DNA of 64,000 bases from positions 992,001 through 1,056,000 of the forward strand of contig CBDAPV010000001.1 in assembly GCA_965198715.1 (NCBI GenBank), in the 5' to 3' direction. Both the position numbers and the translations under genes were made by a program. Source of the DNA: RH-AL1 sp965198715 (lineage in GTDB: Bacteria > Pseudomonadota > Alphaproteobacteria > Rhizobiales > Beijerinckiaceae). Positions 1-7,935 of the stretch are shown in pieces (the stretch's first letter is position 1; every line of letters begins with the position of its first letter). Under the pieces are notes generated by a model. It made no database searches. It was not told the DNA's origin and saw only the letters and a program-made list of their open reading frames with translations.

Positions 1-63
1 GCCGCGGACCTCGGCCCGGTCCACGGCTGCTACAGCGTCTTAATGGAGCTGCATGAGCGATGA
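1..63 (+). CDS. 3' end of a small methylase-linked protein (partial)
   Basis: The window opens inside a reading frame ending DLGPVHGCYSVLMELHER then TGA. The same tail recurs near 39.85 kb, where it follows a DNA methylase fragment, near 41.0 kb, and in shorter form at 5.37 kb. The stop overlaps the next start as ATGA, so the two were probably translated as a pair. The function is unknown. The 5' part lies outside the window. Confidence 0.6.
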   Translation, partial: AADLGPVHGCYSVLMELHER

Positions 64-236
64 AGCTGCGCGACCCGAGGTTCCCGAAGGTCGTAGCGCT
101 CATGCGCTCGACCCAGCACGCCGGCGAGCAGAAGGCCGACAGAAGCCGTGCGGAGGCCATGGCGACAGCAGCAGGCATGACGCTCGAGGAGGCGCTCGCC
201 GTCGGCTCGAGTGGAGCACAAGCTAATCGCAAGTAA
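60..236 (+). CDS. Small DUF2786-like protein
   Basis: This is a 58-residue protein starting MKLRDPRFPKVVALMRSTQH and containing the helical stretch AEAMATAAGMTLEEALAVG. That pattern resembles the N-terminal helical part of DUF2786 proteins (a resemblance recalled, not searched). It starts in an ATGA overlap with the preceding gene, which supports both frames as real and co-translated. No catalytic or binding residues can be named, so the role is unknown. The family assignment is tentative, but the overlap and the balanced composition make the coding call fairly safe. Confidence 0.55.
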   Translation: MKLRDPRFPKVVALMRSTQHAGEQKADRSRAEAMATAAGMTLEEALAVGSSGAQANRK

Positions 237-317
237 CGGGCGCTGGCTGTCATCGTGCGCGCACTCCACGTTCCTGTGTGGAGGCCCACCAGCTCAGCCG
301 GACAGAGGCGGCGCCGC

Positions 318-1235
318 TTACCCCTTCCGCAGTAGCGCACGCGCCGCGTTCGCGTCGCGCCTGGGCGGCGCGCCGAACATCCGGGCGTACTCGCGGCTGA
401 ACTGGGACGGGCTCTCGTAACCGACGGTGAAGCACGCGGCCTCGACGTTGGCCGCGCCCGCGACCATCAGCCGGCGCGCCTCCAGCAAGCGGAGCCGCTT
501 CTGGTACTGTAGCGGCGCAAGCCCGGTCAGCGTGCGGAAGCGCCGGTGGAACGCCGACGGGCTCAGCTGGGCGACCGCGGCCAATTCCTCCACGTGCACG
601 GTGCGCCGGAAGCGTTCGCGCAGAGTCCGCAGCGCCTCCACCAGCGGCCGTGCCGGGCTTCCCGCGAGCGCAAGCCGCGCGACCTCGCCGCCTTGCGGGC
701 CGGCGAGCAGCCAGTAGCAGATTTCGCGCATGATCAAGGGACGGAGTGCCGGGACCGCCTCGGGCGTGTCGAGCAGCCGCACCAGCCGCAGCGCGCAGTC
801 CGCGAGTGGCCCGGCAAAGTTCGTGACGAGCACGCCGCGACCGCGCTCGCCGACGGGCTGCGGCGGCACAGGCAGCTCCTGGGCGACGCTTTCCAGCGTC
901 GCGAGGTCGAGCGCGAAGGCGAGGACCAGGCACGGCTCGCCGGGACTCGCCTCCACCACGCGGCCGATCGACGGCGTGTCCACGCCGATGACGAGGGCCT
1001 GCCCCGCGCGGTACGTCAGCCGGTCGCCGCCGAACATCGCCCATTTCGCGCCCTGCGCGACGACGCACACCGAAGGCTGCTGGACGAGGTGGGAGGGCGG
1101 CTTGGGATGGTCCGACCGCATGATCATCATGCCCTCGACGGCGGTGGCGAACGGGCTCTCGCCCGACCGGCGCTCGGTGTGCCGCAGGAGCGCCCGCGCC
1201 AGCGCGGTCACGTCGGGGGTTGGCTGCTCCGTCAT
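318..1235 (-). CDS. AraC-family transcriptional regulator (AraC_N type)
   Basis: A 305-residue regulator. The first two thirds match the AraC_N cupin-like sensor domain (QPSVCVVAQGAK, followed by a strand-rich segment and PLIMREICYWLLAG). The last hundred residues hold the paired helix-turn-helix of the AraC/XylS class (VHVEELAAVAQLSPSAFHRR and ACFTVGYESPSQFSREY). The start is set at MTEQPTPDV; a longer frame from 1292 would intrude on the promoter region. It is divergent from the SDR gene at 1351, the usual arrangement for such a regulator and its target, so it probably controls that oxidoreductase. The inducer is unknown. The gene looks intact. Confidence 0.9.
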   Translation of the reverse strand: MTEQPTPDVTALARALLRHTERRSGESPFATAVEGMMIMRSDHPKPPSHLVQQPSVCVVAQGAKWAMFGGDRLTYRAGQALVIGVDTPSIGRVVEASPGEPCLVLAFALDLATLESVAQELPVPPQPVGERGRGVLVTNFAGPLADCALRLVRLLDTPEAVPALRPLIMREICYWLLAGPQGGEVARLALAGSPARPLVEALRTLRERFRRTVHVEELAAVAQLSPSAFHRRFRTLTGLAPLQYQKRLRLLEARRLMVAGAANVEAACFTVGYESPSQFSREYARMFGAPPRRDANAARALLRKG

Positions 1236-1350
1236 CGTCACGACTGTAGTTACGCGAGCAGGATCAGGCAAGAACGCGGCGGCTTCCGACATTCGGTTCC
1301 GTTTGAGCGTGGCCTATGTCCCGCGGGATCGGACACGCAAGGACATCGTC
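1236..1350. promoter_or_regulatory. Divergent promoter region of the AraC and SDR genes
   Basis: This 115-nt intergenic stretch must hold both promoters. AAGGA at 1339-1343 is a good ribosome binding site for the SDR start. I cannot pick out convincing -35/-10 boxes or a clear AraC half-site by eye. Confidence 0.45.
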
Positions 1351-2106
1351 ATGACGGACAAGATTGCCATCGTCACCGGAGGGAGCCGCGGGATCGGCCG
1401 CGACGCCGTACTGCGGCTTGCAGCGCGAGGCGAGCGATGCATTTTCACCTACAACGCCAACGGCCTGGAGGCGGAAAGGGTCGTCGCGCTGGCGCGGGAA
1501 ACGGGCGCGACGTCGGTGGCGTTGCAGCTCGACGTCGGCAACGCGGGCAGCTTCGACGGCTTCGTCACCCGTGTGAGCCACGCGCTGGCCGAGATGGGCG
1601 CGGAGCGGTTCGACCATCTCGTCAACAACGCCGGCACCTCGTCGGCCAAGACCCTGGAGACGATCACCGAGGCGGAAATGGACGCGCTCTACGCCGTCCA
1701 TTTCAAGGGTCCGATGTTCCTCACGCAGAAGCTCCTGCCGCTGATGAACGACGGCGGGCGGATCGTGAACGTCTCGTCGGGCCTGGCGCGGTTCGCCATG
1801 GCGGGCCGGATCGGCTACGGCCCCATAAAGGCGGCGGTGGAAGCGCTCAGCCGCAACATGGCCTTCGAGCTCGGCCCGCGCCGGATCACCGTCAATGTCG
1901 TCGCGCCCGGCGCGATCGCGACCGACTTCAGCGGCGGCATCGTCCGCGACAACCCGGAGGTGAACAGGGCGGTTGCCGCAGCCGCCGCGCTGGGTCGTGT
2001 CGGCCTGCCCGAGGACGTTGGACCGGTGATCGCCGCGCTGCTATCCGACGAGTTCGGCTGGGTCAACGCCCAGCGGATCGAGGCGTCGGGCGGCGCACAC
2101 ATCTGA
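1351..2106 (+). CDS. Short-chain dehydrogenase/reductase (SDR)
   Basis: A 251-residue classical SDR, a cytoplasmic NAD(P)-dependent oxidoreductase. The nucleotide-binding motif TGGSRGIG is at residues 9-16, NNAG at 92-95, the catalytic serine in NVSSG near 142, and the YxxxK pair at Tyr156/Lys160. The C-terminal part (PEDVGPVIAALLSDEFGWVNAQRIEASGG) is typical of the FabG-like classical group. AAGGA eight bases upstream supports this ATG. It is divergent from the AraC regulator, which suggests inducible expression. The substrate cannot be predicted from the sequence. All catalytic residues are present. Confidence 0.93.
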   Translation: MTDKIAIVTGGSRGIGRDAVLRLAARGERCIFTYNANGLEAERVVALARETGATSVALQLDVGNAGSFDGFVTRVSHALAEMGAERFDHLVNNAGTSSAKTLETITEAEMDALYAVHFKGPMFLTQKLLPLMNDGGRIVNVSSGLARFAMAGRIGYGPIKAAVEALSRNMAFELGPRRITVNVVAPGAIATDFSGGIVRDNPEVNRAVAAAAALGRVGLPEDVGPVIAALLSDEFGWVNAQRIEASGGAHI

Positions 2107-2165
2107 AGCGCCATGGCCCTCGATCAATCCCATTGCCCTGGCTCAAAGCACCCGAGTTCGCGCGA

Positions 2166-2623
2166 TCACGGCGTGATGCGGTAGACGTGTCCGCGCCCCT
2201 CCATCACCTCGGACCCGACCTGCAGGCCGAGCTTCTTCTTGAGCGCGCCGGCGATGGCGCCGCGGACGGTGTGGGGCTGCCAGCCGAAGGCGGCGACGAT
2301 TTCGGCGGTGCTGGCTCCTTCCGGCGCCTTGAGCATCGCGACGAGCTTCGCCTGCTTTGTCCCCGCGCTGCTCTGTGGCGCCTTTATCTCCGTTACGGCT
2401 GTGGGCTTACCTCGAGACTGAGCGCTCGGCGACCATCGTCGCTGATCACAAGCGTCTGTGTGCTTGCCGGGCCGACGTTGATGACAAGGCCCTTGGCCAC
2501 CAGAGCGTCGCATACCTTGCCGATGGCGCCGCCGCGGATCTGCGCCGGCAGCGGCAGGATCGCGCCGTCAGGGCGTGCTGCAGCCGCGGTGAGAGCAGCA
2601 ATCTGGGTGTCGGTGAGCTTCAT
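2166..2623 (-). pseudogene. DUF3489 protein, left type, frameshifted
   Basis: The N-terminal half (MKLTDTQIAALTAAAARPDG to ALSLEVSPQP) and the C-terminal half (AGTKQAKLVAMLKAPEGAS, then AAFGWQPHTVRGAIAGAL and RGHVYRITP) lie in two frames that meet near 2400. The intact relatives at 7027 and 42613 are one continuous 152-aa frame. DUF3489 is an uncharacterised, probably helix-turn-helix-like domain. The leader is conserved with the other copies, including AAATCTCC next to the start. The gene is probably non-functional unless the frameshift is a sequence error. It forms the left end of the element. Confidence 0.8.
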
Positions 2624-2741
2624 CGGAAATCTCCAGTGGATTGCCCGGCCAGGTGGCCGGCTCTCTGGATGAAGGTTCGCAGTCGCGCGCCCGCGGCTGG
2701 AACCTGCTTGCTCGCGATCAGCTTTAAGTGTGTCGCTCCAT

Positions 2742-2773
2742 CACACACGCTCTTTACGAGGAGCGATGCAAGC
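2742..2773 (-). promoter_or_regulatory. Element leader motif (DUF3489 copy A)
   Basis: Gene-sense consensus GCTTGCATCGCTNCTCG followed by AGAGCGTGTGTG, with a CGCTC/GAGCG inverted repeat. It ends about 118 nt before the start codon. The same motif lies upstream of every DUF3489 and resolvase gene here, so I read it as a promoter/operator or structured leader. Confidence 0.55.
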
Positions 2774-2844
2774 ACCTGATCAAGCGTCCCGCCGTGCGGC
2801 TAAAGTTCGATTGCTTCCGCATCGTGCCAAGACGTGTTGTAAAT

Positions 2845-2879
2845 GAGCTAAATTACTGGCGGCGTTCAATTCTCGGCCA
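2845..2879. repeat. Imperfect palindrome beside resolvase 1 stop
   Basis: GAGCTAAATT, then about 13 nt, then CAATTCTCGG. It is one of five copies. It lies 27 nt past the resolvase stop and is a candidate recombinase crossover or binding site. Confidence 0.45.
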
Positions 2880-2905
2880 CGGTCTTTGGCAAGCAGATCG
2901 CGCCC

Positions 2906-3574
2906 TCAAGCCGTTGTGCCTGCGGCTCGGCTCAGAGCCCGCATGACCGTCTGCGGATGCCACCGGCCGCCGGACGGTGTCGCGACGCCCAGCGTCGTCA
3001 GCTCGGCCGCGATCGCGCGGGAGGACAGCCCTCGCAGCTTCATGCCGGCGAGCAGTGGCGCCAGGCCCCTCGCACGCTCCAGCGCTGCGGCCTTGTTCTG
3101 GACCGAGAGGTGCTCAGCACCATGTCGCCCGAGCTTGACGCCTCGCGCCTTCGCGGCCTGCAGCGCATCCTTCGTGCGAGCCGAGATCATCCGGCGCTCC
3201 TTCTCCGCCAGCGCGGCATAGAGGTGCAGCATGAAAGGGTCAGCATCGGCGCCCAGCTCCGCGGCGATGAATAGCACTCTCGAGGCCATGAGCCCGGCGA
3301 TGAAGGCGACGTCGCGGGACAGCCGATCGAGCTTGGCGACGATGATGGAGCAGCGAGCTTTCTTTGCGGTCGCCAGCGCCGCCGCAAGCTGCGGCCGGCG
3401 CTCCAGGGCGTCGGCGCCTTTGCCTGTCTCGACCTCGACGAACTCGCCCGTGATGGCGAGACCCTCGCGCTCGCAGAACTCGTCGATGGCACGACGCTGT
3501 GCCTCAAGGCCTAAGCCGGAGCGCTCCTGCCGAGCCGTCGACACGCGGATGTAGGCAATGCCGCTCCGGCCCAT
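2906..3574 (-). CDS. Serine recombinase of resolvase/invertase type, copy 1
   Basis: A 222-residue recombinase. The N-terminal resolvase catalytic domain has the nucleophile Ser12 in YIRVSTARQ and the KLDRLSRD motif at 81-88, followed by the long E helix (HLYAALAEKERRMISARTKDAL). The C-terminal DNA-binding part (GLSSRAIAAELTTLGVATPS, then HPQTVMRALSR) resembles the Recombinase-domain helix-turn-helix. The ATG has GGGAG seven bases upstream. It is longer than a Tn3 resolvase (about 185 aa) and far shorter than large serine integrases. Copies 2 and 3 are nearly identical. It probably acts on the palindrome just past its stop codon. All catalytic motifs are present. Confidence 0.92.
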   Translation of the reverse strand: MGRSGIAYIRVSTARQERSGLGLEAQRRAIDEFCEREGLAITGEFVEVETGKGADALERRPQLAAALATAKKARCSIIVAKLDRLSRDVAFIAGLMASRVLFIAAELGADADPFMLHLYAALAEKERRMISARTKDALQAAKARGVKLGRHGAEHLSVQNKAAALERARGLAPLLAGMKLRGLSSRAIAAELTTLGVATPSGGRWHPQTVMRALSRAAGTTA

Positions 3575-3630
3575 TGATCGCTCCCAATTGCAATTCGAGC
3601 CAATTCGCAGACCTTCGCTCGCGCTAAATC

Positions 3631-3661
3631 ACACACGCTCGTCTCGAGGAGCGATGCAAGC
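3631..3661 (-). promoter_or_regulatory. Element leader motif (resolvase 1)
   Basis: The same motif as upstream of the DUF3489 genes. It ends 57 nt before the resolvase start and contains CGCTC/GAGCG arms. It also forms the left bracket of the cargo gene. Confidence 0.55.
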
Positions 3662-3723
3662 ACCTGCAAGAAAGAGCGCTGAAGGCCTACCGCGACCGTT
3701 CGCCTTACCGCAACCGATGTAGT

Positions 3724-4632
3724 TCATTCTGGTTTATGTCCAATCTGTTGCTGATCCTTCGCGGTTCCCACGGGCTTCCATTCCGCTTCGTATGTCAAAG
3801 GTGTGGGCGAGGGGCTATACGGATTGATACCGAAACCAATTGGAGCAGTCATTCCGGCACTATCAGAGAATATCCGCTTTCGTATCATCTCGCGAGTTTC
3901 CGCGTTCTTGATTGCGTCTATCTTCTTGGCAACATCGACAATAGCTAAAGCGCCCTTGATCTGGTTTTCCTGTGCCTTCGCCTGAACTTCTAGCTGCTTG
4001 AGCGCGGTGCCAGCCTTAACATTTCCCAGCAAAGCCTCCCGCCCCTCCTGGAACGGTATCGCACAGGCGTACTTGATCGCCGCTAAGGTTTGCTTCGATT
4101 TAGCTATGAAGGAAACGACTAGAGATCCTGTTACGGCTTCTTGAACAATCAGTTTCTCGCTTTCCGCAATCAGATCATGTTCGATATCCGCTCCAGGGTT
4201 GGACGAGAGCACATTGGCAAGTTCGTCTTCGCGTCCTGTCTCTATAATCAAGGCCGAAGCATACAGTTGGCGAAGATGATGCAGGCGCTTCTCAACCAAC
4301 TCCGCGGTGACCGCCTCACCTGGGCCTACGAGCTCGACTCTAATCGGAGCGAACTCGTCAGGATTAAGCGTAGGCACGAGGGATATCTGAAGAGTGCCTC
4401 TCGCCGCCTGAATACGCAGATTGAAAGTTCTACTGAGGCCAAGCTCAATGAAATCGGGCCCCGTGCTGCCATCAGACGAGGCCGCCATGCTGCTGATCGA
4501 CAGTCCAGTCGTAATTCCCATGAACTGGTCGAACTGCAGCTGATTCGGCCGAGCGGCAGGAGGGTTGATGATCGTGAAGGTGGGCAACGCCGCGCTCCAT
4601 GTGGGAGGCTCAATGATACCTCGCTGTGTCAT
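3724..4632 (-). CDS. Hypothetical cargo protein, 302 aa
   Basis: I do not recognise this family. It is a soluble-looking protein with no signal peptide or membrane segment. The first half is strand-rich (SRTFNLRIQAARGTLQISLV), the middle helical (AELVEKRLHHLRQLYASALI), and an alanine/lysine-rich helical stretch (QLEVQAKAQENQIKGALAIV) suggests a coiled coil before a proline-rich tail. The codon use is more AT-rich than its neighbours, consistent with separate acquisition. It sits between inverted copies of the element leader motif, a place that is empty in the copy at 44.2-44.35 kb, so I treat it as cargo. The role is unknown. Confidence 0.7.
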   Translation of the reverse strand: MTQRGIIEPPTWSAALPTFTIINPPAARPNQLQFDQFMGITTGLSISSMAASSDGSTGPDFIELGLSRTFNLRIQAARGTLQISLVPTLNPDEFAPIRVELVGPGEAVTAELVEKRLHHLRQLYASALIIETGREDELANVLSSNPGADIEHDLIAESEKLIVQEAVTGSLVVSFIAKSKQTLAAIKYACAIPFQEGREALLGNVKAGTALKQLEVQAKAQENQIKGALAIVDVAKKIDAIKNAETREMIRKRIFSDSAGMTAPIGFGINPYSPSPTPLTYEAEWKPVGTAKDQQQIGHKPE

Positions 4633-4698
4633 ATGGTTCTAGGTCAGGACTCATTGGCGTCACAGCCAATCCTCATGGCGCAACCTCCTTGGCTTCCG

Positions 4699-4732
4699 CG
4701 CTTGCATCACCGGCCACAAAGAGCGTTTGTCC
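4699..4732 (+). promoter_or_regulatory. Element leader motif (DUF3489 copy D), inverted
   Basis: GCGCTTGCATCACCGG, then AAAGAGCGTTTGTCCG. It ends 117 nt before the right-type DUF3489 start and lies in opposite orientation to the resolvase 1 motif. It is more diverged than the other copies. Confidence 0.5.
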
Positions 4733-4848
4733 GATCCGCAGATCGGCCGGAGGCTTTGATCGGCAACTCGGTTCCAGCCACCTTGGAGCGTCTGCGAACC
4801 TTCATCCAGTGAGCCGCCGCTCGTGGCCGCCTGATCTGGAGACTGACG

Positions 4849-5324
4849 ATGAAGCTCACCGACACGCAAGCCGCTGTCCTCGCGGCCGCCGTGGCGCGCA
4901 CCGACGGCGCCATCCTGCCGCTGCCCTCGCACCTTCGCGGAGGCGCCATCGCCAAGGTCTGCGATGCCCTGAAGGCGAAAGGCCTGCTGTGAGTGATGCA
5001 GACGGCGAGGAGAGGCTCGTGATCAGCGATGCTGGTCGACAAGCGCTGAGGCTGCCGATCCAATTACCGGCAATCGCCAAATCGGAGCCCGCCGAGATCG
5101 AAGGCGAAGGGCGCAAGCCGCGCACCGGGACCAAGCAGGCGCAGCTCATCGCGATGCTCAAGGCTCACGAGGGCGCCAGCGTAGAAGAGATCGTCGCTGC
5201 CTTCGGCTGGCAGCCTCACACCGTGCGCGGGGCTGTTGCCGGAGCGCTCAAGAAGAAGCTCGGCCTGCAGGTCGGGTTCGAGGCGATCGAAGGGCGCGGA
5301 CGCGTTTATCGCACCGCAGATTGA
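4849..5324 (+). pseudogene. DUF3489 protein, right type, one-base frameshift
   Basis: The frame opens MKLTDTQAAVLAAAVARTDG and ends prematurely at KAKGLL. The remainder (SDADGEERLVISDAGRQAL to GRGRVYRTAD) continues one frame over. Comparison with the copy at 44.5 kb (AAAGGCCTGGCTGTGAG against AAAGGCCTGCTGTGAG) shows that a single G is missing. Right-type copies carry VSDADGEERLVISDAG where left-type copies carry NVGLPGKQTLVIGD, so the element holds two DUF3489 paralogues, one at each end. GGAGACTGACG precedes the ATG. The function is unknown. Confidence 0.8.
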
Positions 5325-5370
5325 GCAAGACGGCCAACTAAACGATTGGCGCGGTTTTGGGCACGTTGCA

Positions 5371-5422
5371 CGGCTGCTACAGCATCCTGATTGAACTAGA
5401 AGACCTTCCGCTAAAACGATGA
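5371..5422 (+). pseudogene. Remnant of methylase-linked small protein
   Basis: HGCYSILIELEDLPLKR then TGA, a diverged copy of the tail seen at 1-63, 39.85 kb and 41.0 kb. It begins exactly where similarity between element copies 1 and 3 stops, so it is probably the insertion target sequence. Confidence 0.5.
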
Positions 5423-5525
5423 GGGTGGCGATTGAACGACAAGGGTGGATTTCCGCTGATCCGCTTCGGGGCGGAAACTTCAGGAAGCGGTCGTGGTTTC
5501 CGCAACCACCCGCGATCCCGAACGC

Positions 5526-6656
5526 TCACGATAGCTTGGGCGCAAACATCGCGGCTACGCTGTGAGGCGCCTCCGCACCAAAGAACCGGGCAAGGTTGCG
5601 TCCAGAGGCGTCAGCGATTTCAGCGCTTCGGGGAAATAGGGTTCGCTCGTATGCGGTGAGCGCGGCGTTCATGTTGTCAGGTGAGGCAATCATCGCTCGC
5701 GCGAGTTCGGCACCGTCATAGAGTGCAAGGTTCGCTCCCTCCCCCGCGAACGGCGACATTAGGTGCGCCGCGTCGCCCAGGAGGGTCAGGCCCGGCACAC
5801 GATCCCACCGGTAGCCAACGCGCATCGCGTAGATCGGACGAAGGACTGGGTCTGTGTCGCTGTTCGTGATTAGGGCGGTTAGGTGCGGTGCCCATCCCGC
5901 AAACTCGGCCGCAATGCTGGCTAGGGCCGCCCCTTTGTCGCCGAAGTCGATGGCGTCAAACCAAGGCTCCGGCCTGTTCAGAGCCGTGTACGTGTTGAGC
6001 TGCCCATCTGCATAACGGTGAGCGAGGATACCCATACCCGGCGCTACGGCCATGAGCGTACCCCTGCCAACGGCGTCCGCGCTGGCCTTGAGGCGTGCGT
6101 CACCCTCGCGAATGGTCGTCTCGACGAATGAGGTGCCTGTGTAGGCGGGCGCTGTCTCCGAGAGCAGGGGGCGGACCTTCGACCACGCCCCGTCCGCGCC
6201 CACAAGCACATCAGTCGTGACCGTCCGACCGTTCGTGAAGGTGACTGCGTGCCGCCCGTCCCCACATGCAGCGACCGCAACCGCCTTGTGGTCCCATCGG
6301 ATCGTCCCCACGGGGAGCGAGGCGATCAGCATCCGACGCAGGTCACCACGAGCGACCTCGGGCCTAAGCCCCACGGGTGTACCGGGGCGGTCGAACAGCA
6401 CAGTGCCGTTCAGATCGACCACACGCTTAGCGTCCTCGCCAGGGCGGACGAGACCGAGGAAGGCGTCGTAGAGGCCCGCGTCTCTCAAGGCTATCTGGCC
6501 GGTGTGTTCGTGAATGTCGAGCAGGCCGCCTTGTGTCCTCACATCGGCCGACGGTTCGCCCTCGTAAATTGCCGCTGCGATCCCGTGGACGTGGAGGATG
6601 CGGGCTAGCGCAAGACCGCCGGGACCTGCACCGAGGATTGTAATCGAATGTCGCAT
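5526..6656 (-). CDS. TetX-like FAD-dependent monooxygenase
   Basis: A 376-residue class A flavoprotein hydroxylase. The FAD motif GAGPGG sits near the N-terminus (MRHSITILGAGPGG), a GADGAWSKVR segment follows in the middle, and GDAAHLMSPFAGEGANLAL near the C-terminus matches the GD motif of the group. The order and local sequence (TQGGLLDIHEHTGQIAL, then RGDLRRMLIASLP) are close to TetX tetracycline monooxygenases, which use NADPH and O2. AGGA lies nine bases before the chosen ATG; a start at 6689 is also open. Family membership is clear. Whether it inactivates tetracyclines or acts on another aromatic cannot be told from sequence. It sits between two element copies, a typical place for an acquired gene. 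Confidence 0.9.
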   Translation of the reverse strand: MRHSITILGAGPGGLALARILHVHGIAAAIYEGEPSADVRTQGGLLDIHEHTGQIALRDAGLYDAFLGLVRPGEDAKRVVDLNGTVLFDRPGTPVGLRPEVARGDLRRMLIASLPVGTIRWDHKAVAVAACGDGRHAVTFTNGRTVTTDVLVGADGAWSKVRPLLSETAPAYTGTSFVETTIREGDARLKASADAVGRGTLMAVAPGMGILAHRYADGQLNTYTALNRPEPWFDAIDFGDKGAALASIAAEFAGWAPHLTALITNSDTDPVLRPIYAMRVGYRWDRVPGLTLLGDAAHLMSPFAGEGANLALYDGAELARAMIASPDNMNAALTAYERTLFPRSAEIADASGRNLARFFGAEAPHSVAAMFAPKLS

Positions 6657-7021
6657 GGGTGCGATCCTGAGACCGCAGGCGCGCAGCACTCGCCGGTGCT
6701 GATCACTGCGGCTGCCCGTGCGTTGGGCATTTGCTTCGGAGACGCTGGCCGACCCACGCGCGCGGCGGAGGTGACGTGTATTCGACAGCCCGAGGCCGGG
6801 CGGTCGTTTTTCGCGACACAGCCTACGTTACCTTCAACCGCGCGGTCGAGCAATCTCCATACCCCATGGCGAAACCTACCAGTCACTTCCCGCTTCACGC
6901 TGCCTTTTTGCGGCAGCCGACGCGTGACCGCTTTTTAGAACCCTCATCGCCTCTCCGCATGCCCGACATGGGTCGAGAGCAGGCGGTCTGCTTCCCGAGA
7001 CAGCGATTCGTCCTAATCGCG
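6657..7021. other. Intergenic stretch with no gene seen
   Basis: I see no frame with convincing protein character on either strand. The region separates the monooxygenase promoter from the left end of the second element copy. Confidence 0.4.
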
Positions 7022-7026
7022 CGCGA

Positions 7027-7485
7027 TCACGGCTTGATGCGGTAGACGCGTCCGCGGCCCTCGATCGTCTCGGACCCGACCTGCAAGCCCAGCCTTTTCT
7101 TGAGCGCGCCGGCGATGGCTCCGCGGACCGTGTGGGGCTGCCAGCCGAAGGCGGCGACGATCTCGGCGGTGCTGGCACCTTCGAGCGCCTCGAGCATCGC
7201 GACGAGCTGCGCCTGCTTCGTCCCGGCGTGGCCCCGCGTCGGCTTAGGCTCTGCTGAAGCCTTGGGTCTGACTTCAAGGCCGAGCGCCAGGCGACCCTCG
7301 TCGCCGATGACGAGGGTCTGCTTGCCTGGCAGGCCGACGTTGATGGCAAGGCCCTTGGCCACCAGAGCGTCGCACACCTTGCCGATGGCGCCGCCGCGGA
7401 TATGCGCCGGCAGGGGCAGGATAGCGCCGTCAGGGCGTGCTGCCGCCGCGGTGAGAACAGCGGTCTGGGTGTCGGTGACCTTCAT
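7027..7485 (-). CDS. DUF3489 protein, left type (intact)
   Basis: A 152-residue protein with MKVTDTQTAVLTAAAARPDG at the N-terminus, a linker rich in Lys/Pro/Ala (RPKASAEPKPTRGHAGTKQA), and a C-terminal domain EIVAAFGWQPHTVRGAIAGA that looks like a winged or simple helix-turn-helix with a basic end (KKRLGLQVGSETIEGRGRVY). DUF3489 is uncharacterised. In Alphaproteobacteria it is, as I recall, often found beside recombinases and DUF2924 genes. It sits downstream of the resolvase gene in the same direction, but has its own conserved 117-nt leader. I infer DNA binding, perhaps regulation of the element. It is one of only two undamaged copies out of five. Confidence 0.88.
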   Translation of the reverse strand: MKVTDTQTAVLTAAAARPDGAILPLPAHIRGGAIGKVCDALVAKGLAINVGLPGKQTLVIGDEGRLALGLEVRPKASAEPKPTRGHAGTKQAQLVAMLEALEGASTAEIVAAFGWQPHTVRGAIAGALKKRLGLQVGSETIEGRGRVYRIKP

Positions 7486-7601
7486 CGGAAATCTCCAGCG
7501 AATTGCCTTGCCAGGTGGCCGGCTCACTGGAGGAAGGTTCGCAGTCGCGCGCCCGCGGCTGGAACCTGCTCGCGGCGGTCTCGAGGATCGCGACGCTGCT
7601 T

Positions 7602-7633
7602 CACACACGCTCTTTCCGAGCAGCGATGCAAGC
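7602..7633 (-). promoter_or_regulatory. Element leader motif (DUF3489 copy B)
   Basis: GCTTGCATCGCTGCTCGGAA, then AGAGCGTGTGTGA in gene sense. It ends 117 nt upstream of the start codon and has a GCTC/GAGC hairpin. Confidence 0.55.
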
Positions 7634-7703
7634 ATCTGATCAAGCGTCTAGCCGTGCGGTTGATCCCACTGCCGCAGCATCGGCTCGAATAGCATGGGCA
7701 AAG

Positions 7704-7735
7704 GAGCTAAATTGTTGACGACGTTCAATTTTCGG
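7704..7735. repeat. Palindrome copy beside resolvase remnant
   Basis: GAGCTAAATTGTTGACGACG, then TTCAATTTTCGG. It adjoins the 3' remnant of an older resolvase, in the same relative position as the copies beside intact resolvases. Confidence 0.45.
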
Positions 7736-7736
7736 C

Positions 7737-7860
7737 AACGGACTTCGGCAAGCGGATTGCGCCCTAAAGCCGTTGCGCCTTGGGCCGGCATCAAACCCGC
7801 ATGATCGTCTGCGGGTGCAACGTCCACCCAGCGGCCTCTCAAACCGCCGCATCGTCTCCG
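7737..7860 (-). pseudogene. 3'-end remnant of an older resolvase
   Basis: About 120 nt aligns by eye with the end of the resolvase gene, including its downstream flank (AAGCCGTTGCGCC, then CCCGCATGATCGTCTGCGGG against CCCGCATGACCGTCTGCGGA). No open frame remains. It indicates that a resolvase unit once ended here before the present one was placed next to it. Confidence 0.5.
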
Positions 7861-7875
7861 ACCGTCAAGGCAATC

Positions 7876-7910
7876 GAGCTAAATTACTGACGATGTTCAA
7901 TTTTCGGCTC
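7876..7910. repeat. Palindrome beside resolvase 2 stop
   Basis: GAGCTAAATTACTGACGATG, then TTCAATTTTCGGCTC. The outer GAGC/GCTC and inner AAATT/AATTT arms make an imperfect inverted repeat. It lies 26 nt past the resolvase stop. Confidence 0.5.
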
Positions 7911-7935
7911 TAGGCTTGGAAGCAGCTCACGTCTT

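Larger units (their letters stand above)
2161..5370. mobile_element. Resolvase/DUF3489 element, copy 1 (cargo slot filled)
   Basis: The order is left-type DUF3489 (leftward), serine resolvase (leftward), a 302-aa cargo gene, and right-type DUF3489 (rightward). The ends are inferred by comparison with copy 3 at 42.6-44.9 kb. Left similarity begins around GCGATCACG, and right similarity ends at TTTGGGCACGTTGCA, after which the flanks differ. Upstream leader motifs at 3631-3661 and 4699-4732 are inverted relative to each other and bracket the cargo. The boundaries are visual estimates. Whether the element moves as a unit is an inference. Confidence 0.55.

Noticed and set aside
3663..4698. Integron cassette with attC site
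   Set aside because: The inverted motifs around the cargo resemble a cassette, but no integron integrase or attC core sites were found, and the motifs sit at fixed promoter-like distances from genes.
4849..5324. Programmed frameshifting in DUF3489 genes
   Set aside because: The breaks lie at different places in copies A, D and E and have no common slippery sequence. Copies B and C are in one frame.
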